Assembly (NCBI RefSeq): GCF_019711535.1
Contig: NZ_JAIGNP010000002.1
Span: forward strand, 838,318 to 902,317
Direction of reading: 5' to 3'
Source: Qipengyuania aestuarii
GTDB taxonomy: Bacteria; Pseudomonadota; Alphaproteobacteria; Sphingomonadales; Sphingomonadaceae
Length of the DNA: 64,000 bases
Shown: piece after piece, positions 37,897 through 45,844 of the stretch
How the letters are laid out: each line of letters starts with the position of its first letter
Numbering within the stretch: position 1 is the stretch's first letter
Translations under genes and position numbers: made by a program
Notes under the pieces: generated by a model
Seen by the model: only the letters and a program-made list of their open reading frames with translations
Database searches by the model: none
What the model was told of the DNA's origin: nothing

Positions 37897-37973
37897 TGGT
37901 CGGGGAGAGAGGATTCGAACCTCCGGCCCCTGCCTCCCGAAGACAGTGCTCTACCAGGCTGAGCTACTCCCCG
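37897..37973 (-). tRNA. tRNA-Pro (CGG), CCA encoded
   Basis: The minus strand forms a 77-base cloverleaf. The acceptor is CGGGGAG with CTCCCCG, the D arm is AGCTCAGCCTGGTAGAGC, the anticodon stem CTGTC/GGCAG encloses TTCGGGA with anticodon CGG, and the T arm is GGTTCGAATCC. CCA is encoded. Confidence 0.96.
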
Positions 37974-38018
37974 ACCGGATGCGTGCGGGAACCGGTGGTC
38001 CCCGCGAGGCAGGCGCGC

Positions 38019-38047
38019 CCTATAGGTGTGGATTGTGCAACACGCAA
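38019..38047 (-). promoter_or_regulatory. promoter of tRNA-Pro(CGG)
   Basis: On the minus strand TTGCGT (38042-38047) and TATAGG (38019-38024) are separated by 17 bases, about 45 bases before the mature tRNA. The call is by consensus match. Confidence 0.5.
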
Positions 38048-38102
38048 GCGCGCTTTTGCAGGTTTTTGTGCCTATAGCTCCAACGCGTAAAGCGAGTGCC
38101 CC

Positions 38103-39050
38103 ATGTCCTATACCAAATCCCATTTCGAACAGCAGTATCTCGACCTCATGCGCCAGGTGTGGCTCGAGGGAGACGAGCGGGTTGATCGTACGGGGATCGG
38201 CACCCGGTCGGTTTTCGGCGCGACATTGCGCTTTGACCTCTGCGACGGGGCAATGCCTTTGATAACGACGAAGCGGGTCTACTGGAAAACGGCGACGCGG
38301 GAATTGTTATGGTTTCTGACCGGCAACACCAACATTCGCCCTCTGGTGTTGCAGGGAGTGAAAATCTGGAACGAGTGGCCGCACGCGCGCTATGTCGAGC
38401 AGTCTGGCGAGGCCATTTCTCTCGAAGAGTTTGCCGCCCGTATAGCCGATGATGAGGCATTTGCAGATGAGTGGGGCGACCTTGGGCCCGTTTACGGAAA
38501 GCAGTGGGTCGATTGGCCAACCTATCAGCCAGTAAAGGGCGGATTGTTTCGCAAGGGATGCGGCATCAACCAAGTTGCTGAAGTGATCGAAAGCCTTCGC
38601 TCCAACCCCGGCAGCCGCCGTCACATTATCGAGGGATGGAATGTAGCAGAAGTGCCGCAAATGGCGCTGCCACCCTGCCATAAGACCTATCAATACCACG
38701 TTTCCACCTGTCCCGATGGCAAGCCGTATCTGAACGGCATTCTTTACCAGCGTAGCTGCGATGTTGCGCTTGGTCTGCCGTTCAACCTCTGGTCTGGCGC
38801 ACTTCTGCTGAGAATGATTGCTCAGCAGGTCGACATGCAGCCCGGCGAATTCGTCTGGATGGGTGGTGACACACATCTTTATCTCAATCACGAGAAGCTT
38901 GTCAGCGAGCAGCTTTCGAGGGAGCCTCAGGGGATTCCATCGCTCGAGATCACGCAGCGTCCGGCCACTATTTTCGATTACAAAATAGAGGATTTCGTAG
39001 TGAAGGACTACAATCCGCACGACCCTATCAAGGCTCCGGTCGCCGTGTAG
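38103..39050 (+). CDS. thyA: thymidylate synthase
   Basis: ThyA methylates dUMP to dTMP with methylene-tetrahydrofolate. The 315-residue protein has DRTGIGTRSVFGATLRF near the N-terminus, TTKRVYWKTATRELLWFL, the active-site cysteine in LPPCHKTYQYHV near residue 192, and the nucleotide-binding GLPFNLWSGALL and DTHLYLNH segments. At 315 residues it is about 50 longer than the E. coli enzyme; the extra part lies near residues 90-130, as in long-form ThyA proteins. It stands alone between tRNA genes and the dehydrogenase operon. Confidence 0.97.
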   Translation: MSYTKSHFEQQYLDLMRQVWLEGDERVDRTGIGTRSVFGATLRFDLCDGAMPLITTKRVYWKTATRELLWFLTGNTNIRPLVLQGVKIWNEWPHARYVEQSGEAISLEEFAARIADDEAFADEWGDLGPVYGKQWVDWPTYQPVKGGLFRKGCGINQVAEVIESLRSNPGSRRHIIEGWNVAEVPQMALPPCHKTYQYHVSTCPDGKPYLNGILYQRSCDVALGLPFNLWSGALLLRMIAQQVDMQPGEFVWMGGDTHLYLNHEKLVSEQLSREPQGIPSLEITQRPATIFDYKIEDFVVKDYNPHDPIKAPVAV

Positions 39051-39140
39051 GATTGGGTGCCCGAAGGCATCTCTTGACCCTTCCTTGGTTGTGAAATAAA
39101 ATAACGCCGAAGAGTAAGATTGCGTCTGGGAGACGATTCT

Positions 39141-40460
39141 ATGGCCGATAGGCCCCAAGACGGAGTGGCTGGTGCCGGAGATAATCGGCCCCGACTTTCG
39201 CTCCATGTACCTGAGCCGAAGTTCCGACCTGGTGATGCGGTCGATTTCTCGCATATTGAAGTCTCGGAAGCGGGCGCTCAACCGCGTCCAGATGAAACCA
39301 CTGATCCCAAGGACATGCTCGATTTTGCGCATGGCCTGATTCGTGTGCTGGGTGAGGATAACAAGGCGCATGGTCCTTGGGATCCAAAGCTTGATCCGGA
39401 AACGCTGCGCTCCATGCTAGGCCACATGGCCATGACGCGCGCATTCGACGAGCGCATGTTTCGCGGGCAGCGGCAGGGTAAGACCAGCTTCTACATGAAG
39501 TGTACCGGGGAAGAGGCGACCAGTGTGTCAGCGTCTATGGCATTGGCCGCAGATGACATGGTGTTTCCCAGCTATCGCCAGCAGGGCATTCTGATCCAGC
39601 GCGGCTATCCGATGATCGAGATGATCAACCAGATTTACTCAAACCGGGGTGACAAGCTCAAAGGCCGCCAGCTGCCGATCATGTACTCCAGCAAGGAGCA
39701 CAGCTTCTTCACCATCTCGGGCAACCTCGCCACGCAGACCCCGCAGGCGGTGGGCTGGGCGATGGCTAGCGCGATCAAGGGCGATAGTCGGATTGCAGCA
39801 ACCTGGGTGGGCGAGGGCAGCACAGCCGAAGGCGACTTCCACTCGGCCTGCCTGTTCGCCACAGTCTATAACGCGCCGGTCATCCTCAACGTGGTGAATA
39901 ACCAGTGGGCGATTTCCAGCTTCAGCGGTTTTGCGGGGGCTGAGCGCGCCACCTTTGCTGCGCGTGGTGTGGGTTACGGGATTGCATCACTGCGCGTCGA
40001 TGGCAACGATCCGCTTGCCTGTTATGCGGCAGAGCAGTGGGCCGCCAACCGCGCCCGTGCGAATGCGGGGCCGACACTGATCGAATTCTTCAGCTACCGC
40101 GCTGAGGGGCATTCGACTTCGGACGATCCGAGCGGCTATCGCAGTGCGCAGGAGCGTGACGAATGGCCGTTGGGCGATCCCGTCATGCGTCTCAAGAACC
40201 ATCTTATCGAGATCGGCGAATGGGATGAGGAGCGGCAGGAAAAGATGGACCTCGAAGCCGCTGAGCACGTCAAGAAGACCACCAAGGAAGCCGAAGCCAA
40301 CGGCATCTTGGGCCATGGCCTACATCATCCGTTCCGCACGATGTTTGAAGACGTATTCGAAGAGTTGCCTTGGCATCTCAGAGAGCAAGCCGACCAAGCG
40401 ATCCATGAACGCGAAACCAAGTTTCCGGAAGGCTTGCCGAACGAAGGGAAGGGCGCATGA
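39141..40460 (+). CDS. bkdA1: branched-chain 2-oxoacid dehydrogenase E1 alpha
   Basis: This is the thiamine-diphosphate-dependent E1 alpha subunit of a 2-oxoacid dehydrogenase complex. The 439-residue protein has FRGQRQGKTSFYMKCTGEEATS, the TPP motif region VGEGSTAEGDFHSACLFATVYNAPVILNVVNNQWAIS (GDxH instead of GDGA), and YRAEGHSTSDDPSGYR near residue 325. The roughly 90-residue N-terminal extension and these motifs favour the branched-chain type over pyruvate dehydrogenase. The ATG at 39141 has GGGAGA eight bases upstream. It overlaps E1 beta by ATGA. Confidence 0.88.
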   Translation: MADRPQDGVAGAGDNRPRLSLHVPEPKFRPGDAVDFSHIEVSEAGAQPRPDETTDPKDMLDFAHGLIRVLGEDNKAHGPWDPKLDPETLRSMLGHMAMTRAFDERMFRGQRQGKTSFYMKCTGEEATSVSASMALAADDMVFPSYRQQGILIQRGYPMIEMINQIYSNRGDKLKGRQLPIMYSSKEHSFFTISGNLATQTPQAVGWAMASAIKGDSRIAATWVGEGSTAEGDFHSACLFATVYNAPVILNVVNNQWAISSFSGFAGAERATFAARGVGYGIASLRVDGNDPLACYAAEQWAANRARANAGPTLIEFFSYRAEGHSTSDDPSGYRSAQERDEWPLGDPVMRLKNHLIEIGEWDEERQEKMDLEAAEHVKKTTKEAEANGILGHGLHHPFRTMFEDVFEELPWHLREQADQAIHERETKFPEGLPNEGKGA

Positions 40461-41518
40461 GCGAGACCCAGACCAAGATTGCGCCGGATAGCGAAGCGCC
40501 AGCAGAACGCCGCCTCAACATGATCGAGGCGATTAATGATGCACTCGACGTGTCGATGAACCGTGACGATAATATCGTCATCATGGGCGAGGATGTGGGC
40601 TATTTCGGCGGCGTCTTCCGCTGCACCGCCGGCCTGCAGGAAAAATACGGCAAGACGCGTGTATTCGACACGCCCATTTCCGAATGCGGTATCATCGCAG
40701 CTGCCGTGGGGATGGGGGCCTATGGCCTACGTCCGGTTCCGGAAATCCAATTCGCCGATTATATCTATCCCGGTCTCGACCAGCTCATTTCGGAAGCTGC
40801 GCGGCTGCGTTATCGTTCGGCCGCGGAATACACCGCGCCGATCACCGTGCGTAGCCCCTTCGGTGGCGGCATCTTCGGTGGCCAGACGCACAGCCAGAGC
40901 CCTGAAGCGATCTTCGCTCACGTCTCGGGCTTGAAGACGGTCATTCCGGCAACGCCTTATGACGCCAAAGGCTTGCTGATCAGCGCCATCGAGGACAATG
41001 ACCCCGTCATTTTCTTCGAGCCGAAGCGGATCTATAATGGGCCGTTTTCCGGCTATTATGATAAGCCGGTGGAGCCGTGGAAGCGCTTCGACGAGAGTTT
41101 GGTGCCCGAAGGCCATTATAAAATCCCGCTCGGCAAGGCACGTTATGCGACAACGGGCGACCAGCTGACTATCTTAGCCTATGGCACAATGGTCCATGTG
41201 GTCGAAGCGGTCTGCCGCGAGAAGGGCGTTGAGGCCGACATCGTCGACCTGCGTACCATCGTGCCGGTCGACATCGAGACGATCGAAGAATCAGTCAAGA
41301 AAACCGGCCGTTGCCTGATCGTACACGAAGCCACGCGGACGGCAGGTTTTGGCGCGGAGCTGTCCGCGCTTGTCACCGAACGCTGCTTCTATCATCTCGA
41401 AGCCCCGGTCGAACGCGTGACCGGCTTCGACACACCCTATCCTCATAGTCTCGAATGGGCCTATTTCCCTGGCCCGATCCGCATCGGCGAGGCTCTCGAC
41501 AAAATCCTCAAGGACTGA
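40457..41518 (+). CDS. bkdA2: branched-chain 2-oxoacid dehydrogenase E1 beta
   Basis: The 353-residue transketolase-like beta subunit pairs with the alpha subunit encoded just upstream. It has MIEAINDALDVSMNRDDNIVIMGEDVGYFGGVFRCTAGLQ, the conserved GMGAYGLRPVPEIQFADYIYPGLDQL, GGGIFGGQTHSQSPE, and a C-terminal domain with HEATRTAGFGAEL. The start codon is in an ATGA overlap with E1 alpha, which suggests coupled subunit synthesis. Confidence 0.9.
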   Translation: MSETQTKIAPDSEAPAERRLNMIEAINDALDVSMNRDDNIVIMGEDVGYFGGVFRCTAGLQEKYGKTRVFDTPISECGIIAAAVGMGAYGLRPVPEIQFADYIYPGLDQLISEAARLRYRSAAEYTAPITVRSPFGGGIFGGQTHSQSPEAIFAHVSGLKTVIPATPYDAKGLLISAIEDNDPVIFFEPKRIYNGPFSGYYDKPVEPWKRFDESLVPEGHYKIPLGKARYATTGDQLTILAYGTMVHVVEAVCREKGVEADIVDLRTIVPVDIETIEESVKKTGRCLIVHEATRTAGFGAELSALVTERCFYHLEAPVERVTGFDTPYPHSLEWAYFPGPIRIGEALDKILKD

Positions 41519-41523
41519 TTCCC

Positions 41524-42843
41524 ATGGCGAAATTTGTATTCAACATGCCGGATATCGGCGAAGGCATCGCCGAGGCGGAAATCGTCCAGTGGCACAAGAA
41601 GGTCGGCGACACGGTCAAGGAAGACGAAGAATTCGTCGACATGATGACCGACAAGGCCACTGTGCCAATGGAAAGCCCAATCGATGGCAAGATTCTCGAG
41701 ATCGCCGGCGAAGAAGGTGATATGGTCTCGATCGGTTCAATGCTGGTCGTGATCGAGGTCGAGGGCGAAGTGCCCGACGATGTGGCCGAGGAAAATGACG
41801 CTGCTGCTGAAGCGGCCCCAGCACCCTCACCAAAAGCAGATGAAGTCGAAGAGCGCATCGAAGTCGAGAATTCGGACGCAAGCGATGCAGACGATGCGAT
41901 GGCTGCTGACCCAAGTCCACCTCCTGCACCTGCGCCGACTCCAGCTCCCGAGCCAGAACCTGCTCCTGCGCCTTCGTCCAAGGTTCTCGCCACACCCGCG
42001 GTGCGCAGGCGCGCCAAGGACCTTGGTGTCGATCTTGCGCAGGTCAAGCCATCCGAGGAAGGCCGCATCCGCCACGGTGATCTCGATCAGTTCCTCTCCT
42101 ACAATTCGGGCTATGGCGCGGCTGCAAAGACCCGTGAGGACGAGGAGAAGAAGGTCATTGGCATGCGTCGCCGCATTGCCGAAAACATGGCCGCTTCGAA
42201 GCGCAACATCCCACATTTCTCATACGTCGAGGAATGTGATGTCACCGATCTCGAAATCCTTCGGGCGCAACTGAATGACGCGCGCGGGGAAAAGCCTAAG
42301 CTTACGATCCTTCCATTACTGATTACCGCGATCTGCAAAACCTTGCCGGATTTCCCGATGATCAACGCACGCTACGACGACGAGGCCGGAGTGGTCACGC
42401 GTCATGGTGCAGTAAACATGGGTATGGCAGCACAGACAGATGCCGGATTGATGGTGCCGGTCATTAAGAACGCACACGCAAAGAACCTGTGGCAACTCGC
42501 TAACGAGATAGCGCGGCTGGCGGATGCGGCGCGAAACGGTACGGCCAAGAAGGATGATATGGAAGGCGGCACACTGACGGTCACTTCTCTCGGTCCGCTT
42601 GGAGGCGTTGCCACCACGCCTGTGATCAATCGTCCGGAGGTCGCGATCATCGGGCCAAACCGGATCATCGAGCGGCCCATGTATGTGACAGGGCCGGATG
42701 GCGTGGAGCGTATCGAGAAGCGCAAGCTCATGAATATTTCGATCAGCTGCGATCACAGAGTCGTCGATGGCTGGGACGCGGCGAGCTTCGTCCAGGCGCT
42801 TAAAAAGCTCTTGGAGAAGCCAGCGCTGATCTTGGTCGATTGA
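41524..42843 (+). CDS. bkdB: dihydrolipoamide acyltransferase (E2) of the branched-chain complex
   Basis: The 439-residue E2 core subunit has one N-terminal lipoyl domain with the modified lysine in DMMTDKATVPMESP near residue 44. An acidic and then proline/alanine-rich linker follows (about residues 100-150), then a peripheral-subunit-binding domain (ATPAVRRRAKDLGVDLAQVKPS). The catalytic acyltransferase domain ends with SCDHRVVDGWDAASF. The ATG at 41524 begins the lipoyl domain, five bases after the E1 beta stop. No E3 gene follows; a strong terminator closes the operon, so lipoamide dehydrogenase must be encoded elsewhere. Confidence 0.9.
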   Translation: MAKFVFNMPDIGEGIAEAEIVQWHKKVGDTVKEDEEFVDMMTDKATVPMESPIDGKILEIAGEEGDMVSIGSMLVVIEVEGEVPDDVAEENDAAAEAAPAPSPKADEVEERIEVENSDASDADDAMAADPSPPPAPAPTPAPEPEPAPAPSSKVLATPAVRRRAKDLGVDLAQVKPSEEGRIRHGDLDQFLSYNSGYGAAAKTREDEEKKVIGMRRRIAENMAASKRNIPHFSYVEECDVTDLEILRAQLNDARGEKPKLTILPLLITAICKTLPDFPMINARYDDEAGVVTRHGAVNMGMAAQTDAGLMVPVIKNAHAKNLWQLANEIARLADAARNGTAKKDDMEGGTLTVTSLGPLGGVATTPVINRPEVAIIGPNRIIERPMYVTGPDGVERIEKRKLMNISISCDHRVVDGWDAASFVQALKKLLEKPALILVD

Positions 42844-42861
42844 TCATCCCATCGGATTGTG

Positions 42862-42890
42862 AAACTCCCGCTTCGGCGGGAGTTTTTTTA
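42862..42890 (+). terminator. intrinsic terminator after the bkd operon
   Basis: ACTCCCGC pairs with GCGGGAGT around a TTCG tetraloop (42864-42883), followed by a run of seven T. A run of nine G starts a few bases later at 42897. Confidence 0.95.
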
Positions 42891-43135
42891 TCGTCCGGGG
42901 GGGGGCACGCGGAACGATTGAATTGGCCCATGTAGGCCGGTTGAACTGCCTGTCGAGAAAAGAGCGCCCGCTTTTCGTTGTACGACCTGAGACAGCGTAC
43001 GCGAGCGTCAAAAGCACACCATTCAGCTTAGGCCTCTCCGTCGCCATTTGGGCTACCAAAATGGTAAAAAAGGATAGGAAAACAGATACTTAAGGTGCCG
43101 TTGAAAAAAGTGCGAAATATTGGTCGGAAATAGCG
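42891..43135. other. intergenic region between the bkd terminator and tRNA-Asp
   Basis: The stretch starts with a nine-G run at 42897-42905 and continues with about 230 bases without a credible gene. Two short minus-strand frames run through it, and one continues into the tRNA; neither has a domain or ribosome site. No known RNA or repeat was seen. Confidence 0.5.
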
Positions 43136-43164
43136 TTGACAGGAATCAGAGGCTCCCCTAGATG
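43136..43164 (+). promoter_or_regulatory. promoter of tRNA-Asp
   Basis: A perfect TTGACA at 43136-43141 is followed after 17 bases by TAGATG (43159-43164), a weak -10. It is 35 bases before the mature tRNA. Confidence 0.45.
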
Positions 43165-43198
43165 CGCGTCTCCCAAGGGGCGCTGCAGCGTAGAATGC

Positions 43199-43275
43199 GC
43201 GGGTGTAGCTCAGTTGGTTAGAGTATCGGCCTGTCACGCCGAGGGTCGCGGGTTCGAGTCCCGTCACTCGCGCCA
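43199..43275 (+). tRNA. tRNA-Asp (GTC), CCA encoded
   Basis: The sequence forms a 77-base cloverleaf. The acceptor is GCGGGTG with CACTCGC, the D arm is AGCTCAGTTGGTTAGAGT, the anticodon loop CTGTCAC reads GTC, and the T arm is GGTTCGAGTCC. The 3' CCA is encoded. Confidence 0.97.
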
Positions 43276-43290
43276 CCTTGGGATATTTTC

Positions 43291-44073
43291 TTACTTTTGA
43301 TGTTTTTCGCAGAAGTAGGCGGTTCTTCCGCCTACTTTCTTTTTCCGTATTGTGCCTTCACAGCGTCGGCAGTCCGCATCTTCTGAACGATGCCGGATGA
43401 GCCAGTTCTCATCCAGGTGCTTATAGTGGGCTTCGACCTTCACCACGGCTTGGAGAACGCTGCGCATGATGGTGAAGATATTCGCTAATTTTTCCTCGCC
43501 CAATTCATCGGTCCGGGCCTCCGGATGGATTCCAGCCTGAAATAGAGTTTCGTCGGACCACAAATTGCCGACGCCAGCCATTTTCTGCTGCTTCATGAGC
43601 GCAGACTTTATAGCGCTTCGTGTGCTCCCGAATACTTCCAGAAATTCATCCTTTTTGATCGACAGCGCATCGGTGCCCAATTCTTCCTGAGCGATGTAAT
43701 CTTCGGGGCTGTCGATGACCCGCACATGGCCCAATTTGCGTGGACAGCGGAAGGCGAGCCTGCGGTCTCCTTCGAAGCGGATCAGCAGCTTGGTGTGATC
43801 AGGTGGATCTTCGGGAGCATCGAAAGGTACAAGTCGACCAGTCATGCCGAGATGCACTGTCATCCACGGGCCGGTTTTCGATCCTGCGAAGATATTTTTG
43901 CCATGCCTTCGGGTCTCGGTAAACTGGTGCCCGATGAGCCTCGCTCGCTCATTGTCTCCGGGGAGCTCGATATAGGACGTGTCGTCGCCAAGCTCGATCG
44001 CCTCGATCGTGCGGTTGAGGCACTCGCGCTCAAGTTCAAGGCGTTGGGCTTCGTTTTCGGGTAACTCGGGCAT
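43291..44073 (-). CDS. Fpg/Nei-family DNA glycosylase with a Cys3-His zinc finger
   Basis: The 260-residue protein has the family's N-terminal catalytic PELPE at residues 2-6, the beta-sandwich domain with RRHGKNIF and MTVHLGMTGRL, the helix-two-turn-helix region (KQQKMAGVGNLWSDETLFQAGIHPEAR), and a C-terminal zinc finger with C235, C238, C255 and H258. The last ligand is normally cysteine in Fpg. Such enzymes excise oxidised bases and cut the abasic site. The sequence is divergent enough that 8-oxoguanine specificity cannot be assumed. It ends a minus-strand run starting at the zapA region. Confidence 0.82.
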   Translation of the reverse strand: MPELPENEAQRLELERECLNRTIEAIELGDDTSYIELPGDNERARLIGHQFTETRRHGKNIFAGSKTGPWMTVHLGMTGRLVPFDAPEDPPDHTKLLIRFEGDRRLAFRCPRKLGHVRVIDSPEDYIAQEELGTDALSIKKDEFLEVFGSTRSAIKSALMKQQKMAGVGNLWSDETLFQAGIHPEARTDELGEEKLANIFTIMRSVLQAVVKVEAHYKHLDENWLIRHRSEDADCRRCEGTIRKKKVGGRTAYFCEKHQK

Positions 44074-44109
44074 GATGCCGAAACGGTACCGATGCGCCAG
44101 CGTTTCCGA

Positions 44110-44325
44110 TTACCGCCAGTTGCCGGTCTCCATCCATTTCAGGAAGCGGCCAAGCGGCAGCAACCAGACCAGTCCAAGCGCAAGATAAACGATGGTCTGA
44201 GCCAAGGCGGGCCATGTCCCGATCAGTGCGGGAAGGTACCGTGCAATGACTATACCGTAGACGATGAGAGCCAAAAGAAGAGCGAGCAGCCCCACCGGGA
44301 TGCGCCAAGTCGGTTCGGTTCTCAT
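44110..44325 (-). CDS. DUF2842 membrane protein
   Basis: The 71-residue protein has two membrane helices and the pattern TWRIPVGLLALLLALIVYG, then WPALAQTIVYLALGLVWLLPL and a closing RFLKWMETGNW, which I recognise as the alphaproteobacterial DUF2842 family. Its function is unknown. The ATG overlaps the stop of the formyl-THF cyclo-ligase gene as ATGA, so the two are translated together. Confidence 0.8.
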   Translation of the reverse strand: MRTEPTWRIPVGLLALLLALIVYGIVIARYLPALIGTWPALAQTIVYLALGLVWLLPLGRFLKWMETGNWR

Positions 44326-44894
44326 GCGAAGGGACCGAAGAGGCGGGTGGGCGTGACTACGGCCCTTAAAGGCTGATCATGTGCTTCAGTCGGAAGAATT
44401 TCAGTCAGCTGACAATCCCAAGCCAAGCCTATTGGCCTGGTGCCGGTGTGCGCGGCAAGCCACCGATCGTAATGACCGCCACCCTGGCCAAGGCGGTCGC
44501 CGGATTCGGTGAAGCCCAAAAGAGGCACGAAGAGAATATCGGGTATCAAGGCCGGCGCATCGGCAAAAGGTTGCAGCAAGCCAAACGGTCCTACTTCGAG
44601 ATCCTCCTCATCAAAGGGATCGGAATGCCGTGCGAATTCCATGGTGGAATTCTGCTCGCAAAAACGAGGTAAGGCAATCTCGTGGCCGCGTTCCAGGAAA
44701 AACTTCGCGTAAGACTTGGCCGGTGCTTCGAACGGGTTTGCGCGATACAGACCGATCACGGCGCCTTCTGCGATGTGGTCAAGCAGAGGACCCGGCGGCC
44801 GGTGAAAGACTAGTGCACGAACGGCGTCTGGAAGTGCAACCACATGGTCGCGGCGGATCTGGCGTAGCCGCTTGCGAAGTTCGTCCTTGGTCAA
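44322..44894 (-). CDS. fau: 5-formyltetrahydrofolate cyclo-ligase
   Basis: The enzyme converts 5-formyl-THF to methenyl-THF using ATP. The 190-residue protein has the early KDELRKRLRQIRRDH helix, AEGAVIGLYRANPFEAP, and the C-terminal ATP-binding motif LGQGGGHYDRWLAA near residue 137. The start is a TTG at 44894 with AGAGG seven bases before it. The gene lies directly downstream of a 6S RNA region and zapA, the same order as in E. coli (zapA-ssrS-fau, also called ygfA). Confidence 0.9.
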   Translation of the reverse strand: MTKDELRKRLRQIRRDHVVALPDAVRALVFHRPPGPLLDHIAEGAVIGLYRANPFEAPAKSYAKFFLERGHEIALPRFCEQNSTMEFARHSDPFDEEDLEVGPFGLLQPFADAPALIPDILFVPLLGFTESGDRLGQGGGHYDRWLAAHTGTRPIGLAWDCQLTEILPTEAHDQPLRAVVTPTRLFGPFA

Positions 44895-44924
44895 ATGGAG
44901 CCTCTGTGGAACGTGAAGATCGCT

Positions 44925-44949
44925 GCCCCTAGGATACCCCGCTAGGGGC
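44925..44949. repeat. inverted repeat between 6S RNA and fau
   Basis: GCCCCTAG at 44925-44932 and CTAGGGGC at 44942-44949 form a perfect 8-bp hairpin about 30 bases upstream of the fau start. There is no T tract. It may be part of the 6S RNA processing region or a leader structure for fau. Confidence 0.45.
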
Positions 44950-44967
44950 TAAGGGTGTGTTTCGTCG

Positions 44968-45145
44968 ATAAGTGACGGGACCACCATGGGTCGGTGCCGG
45001 AAAATCCTCTGACGCCTTCACGTCAGGTGGGCGCCGTATATCCAGAATGCCAGGACGAACCCGCCAGTCCGGTAGGGACAGCTCCCTAGGATTGCTTATA
45101 GCCTCAGGGATGTTCATGCGGCTCGTGCCGGGCAGCCCCGCCAAC
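44968..45145 (-). ncRNA. ssrS: 6S RNA (approximate ends)
   Basis: 6S RNA mimics an open promoter and sequesters the housekeeping RNA polymerase holoenzyme. The location between zapA and the formyl-THF cyclo-ligase gene on the same strand is the classical ssrS locus. The minus strand contains complementary flanks TCCCTGAGG and CCTAGGGA around a short unpaired segment, GGGAGCTGTCCC, then TATACGGCGCCCACC and a perfect CTGACG/CGTCAG hairpin, which resemble alphaproteobacterial 6S RNAs as I recall them. A covariance-model search was not possible and the ends are estimates. Confidence 0.68.
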
Positions 45146-45166
45146 GCCTATTTAGGGTTGCTGTGA

Positions 45167-45484
45167 TCAGCCCTCAAGTCTCGATGCTGCATTTTCCAAT
45201 GTGGCGGCCAAGCTTTCGAGTTTTTCGGCGACCGAAGAAATGTCGATTTCCACTTTGGGTGGCGGGGCGGGGGCCGCAACTCGTTTGTTGGCTTCGTCCA
45301 GTTCATCGGCAAGGAGAATGGCCGCGAACAGTAGATTTTTGGCTTCGTTATTAGAAAGGTTGGCTCCCATCTGAGCCAATTTGGAATCAACCATGCTGGC
45401 CAGATGGCGGACGCTGTCTTCCTGGCCGTCAGCACAGGCGATGGTGTAACGACGCCCTCCGACTTCGAGCCTGACGTCGCTCAT
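45167..45484 (-). CDS. zapA: cell division protein ZapA
   Basis: ZapA bundles FtsZ protofilaments at midcell. The 105-residue protein has the short N-terminal head (VRLEVGGRRYTIACADGQEDSVRHLASMVDSKL), the family signature NEAKNLLFAAILLADELDEAN, and a C-terminal coiled coil after a proline-rich spacer (APAPPPKVEID). It overlaps the upstream small coiled-coil gene by four bases and precedes the 6S RNA region. Confidence 0.92.
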   Translation of the reverse strand: MSDVRLEVGGRRYTIACADGQEDSVRHLASMVDSKLAQMGANLSNNEAKNLLFAAILLADELDEANKRVAAPAPPPKVEIDISSVAEKLESLAATLENAASRLEG

Positions 45485-45663
45485 TTCTCGAGGCTTTCGA
45501 TCAAGCCGTCGAGCTGTGCAAGGCTGGCAGCAACACGCGATTTCAACTTCTCGTGATTTTCCGAGAGTTTTTCTGAGGCGCGTGCCCGACTTGCTTGTAC
45601 TTCGATCCTGATGAGCGCTCTCTCGATCCTGTCGATAGCGCCGTTGATGCGTTGCTCGCTCAT
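45481..45663 (-). CDS. small coiled-coil protein upstream of zapA, ZauP-like
   Basis: The 60-residue protein is almost entirely helical with a heptad-like pattern (INGAIDRIERALIRIEV, then LKSRVAASLAQLDGLIESLE). Its stop overlaps the zapA start, so the two are coupled. In Caulobacter the gene upstream of zapA encodes ZauP, a coiled-coil partner that works with ZapA to focus the Z-ring. The position, size and coiled coil fit such a role, but sequence identity to ZauP was not tested. Confidence 0.6.
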   Translation of the reverse strand: MSEQRINGAIDRIERALIRIEVQASRARASEKLSENHEKLKSRVAASLAQLDGLIESLEK

Positions 45664-45844
45664 GGTGGGCCCGAATTAACGATATTCATGGGCTATGGCA
45701 AAGGCTTGGTGGCTCCTGTTGATAACTCTTCCAAGCCATCATGGCGTATCGTCCTTAATGGCCTTCGGGTTGACCTGCCGCGACCCTTTCGCGATGGGTG
45801 CGCGCGCGTCGAATCGCCCACATATTTGCCGGAGAACCTACCCT

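Noticed and set aside
37612..37973. The two tRNA genes as an integration site for the preceding surface cluster
   Set aside because: No integrase, no duplicated tRNA end and no direct repeat was found on either side of the cluster.
42897..42905. Run of nine G as a possible phase-variation tract
   Set aside because: It lies between genes just after a terminator, too far from any start codon or promoter element to switch a gene.
43028..43276. Minus-strand frame running through tRNA-Asp
   Set aside because: The N-terminal peptide is the kind of false translation that arises from tRNA sequences in reverse.
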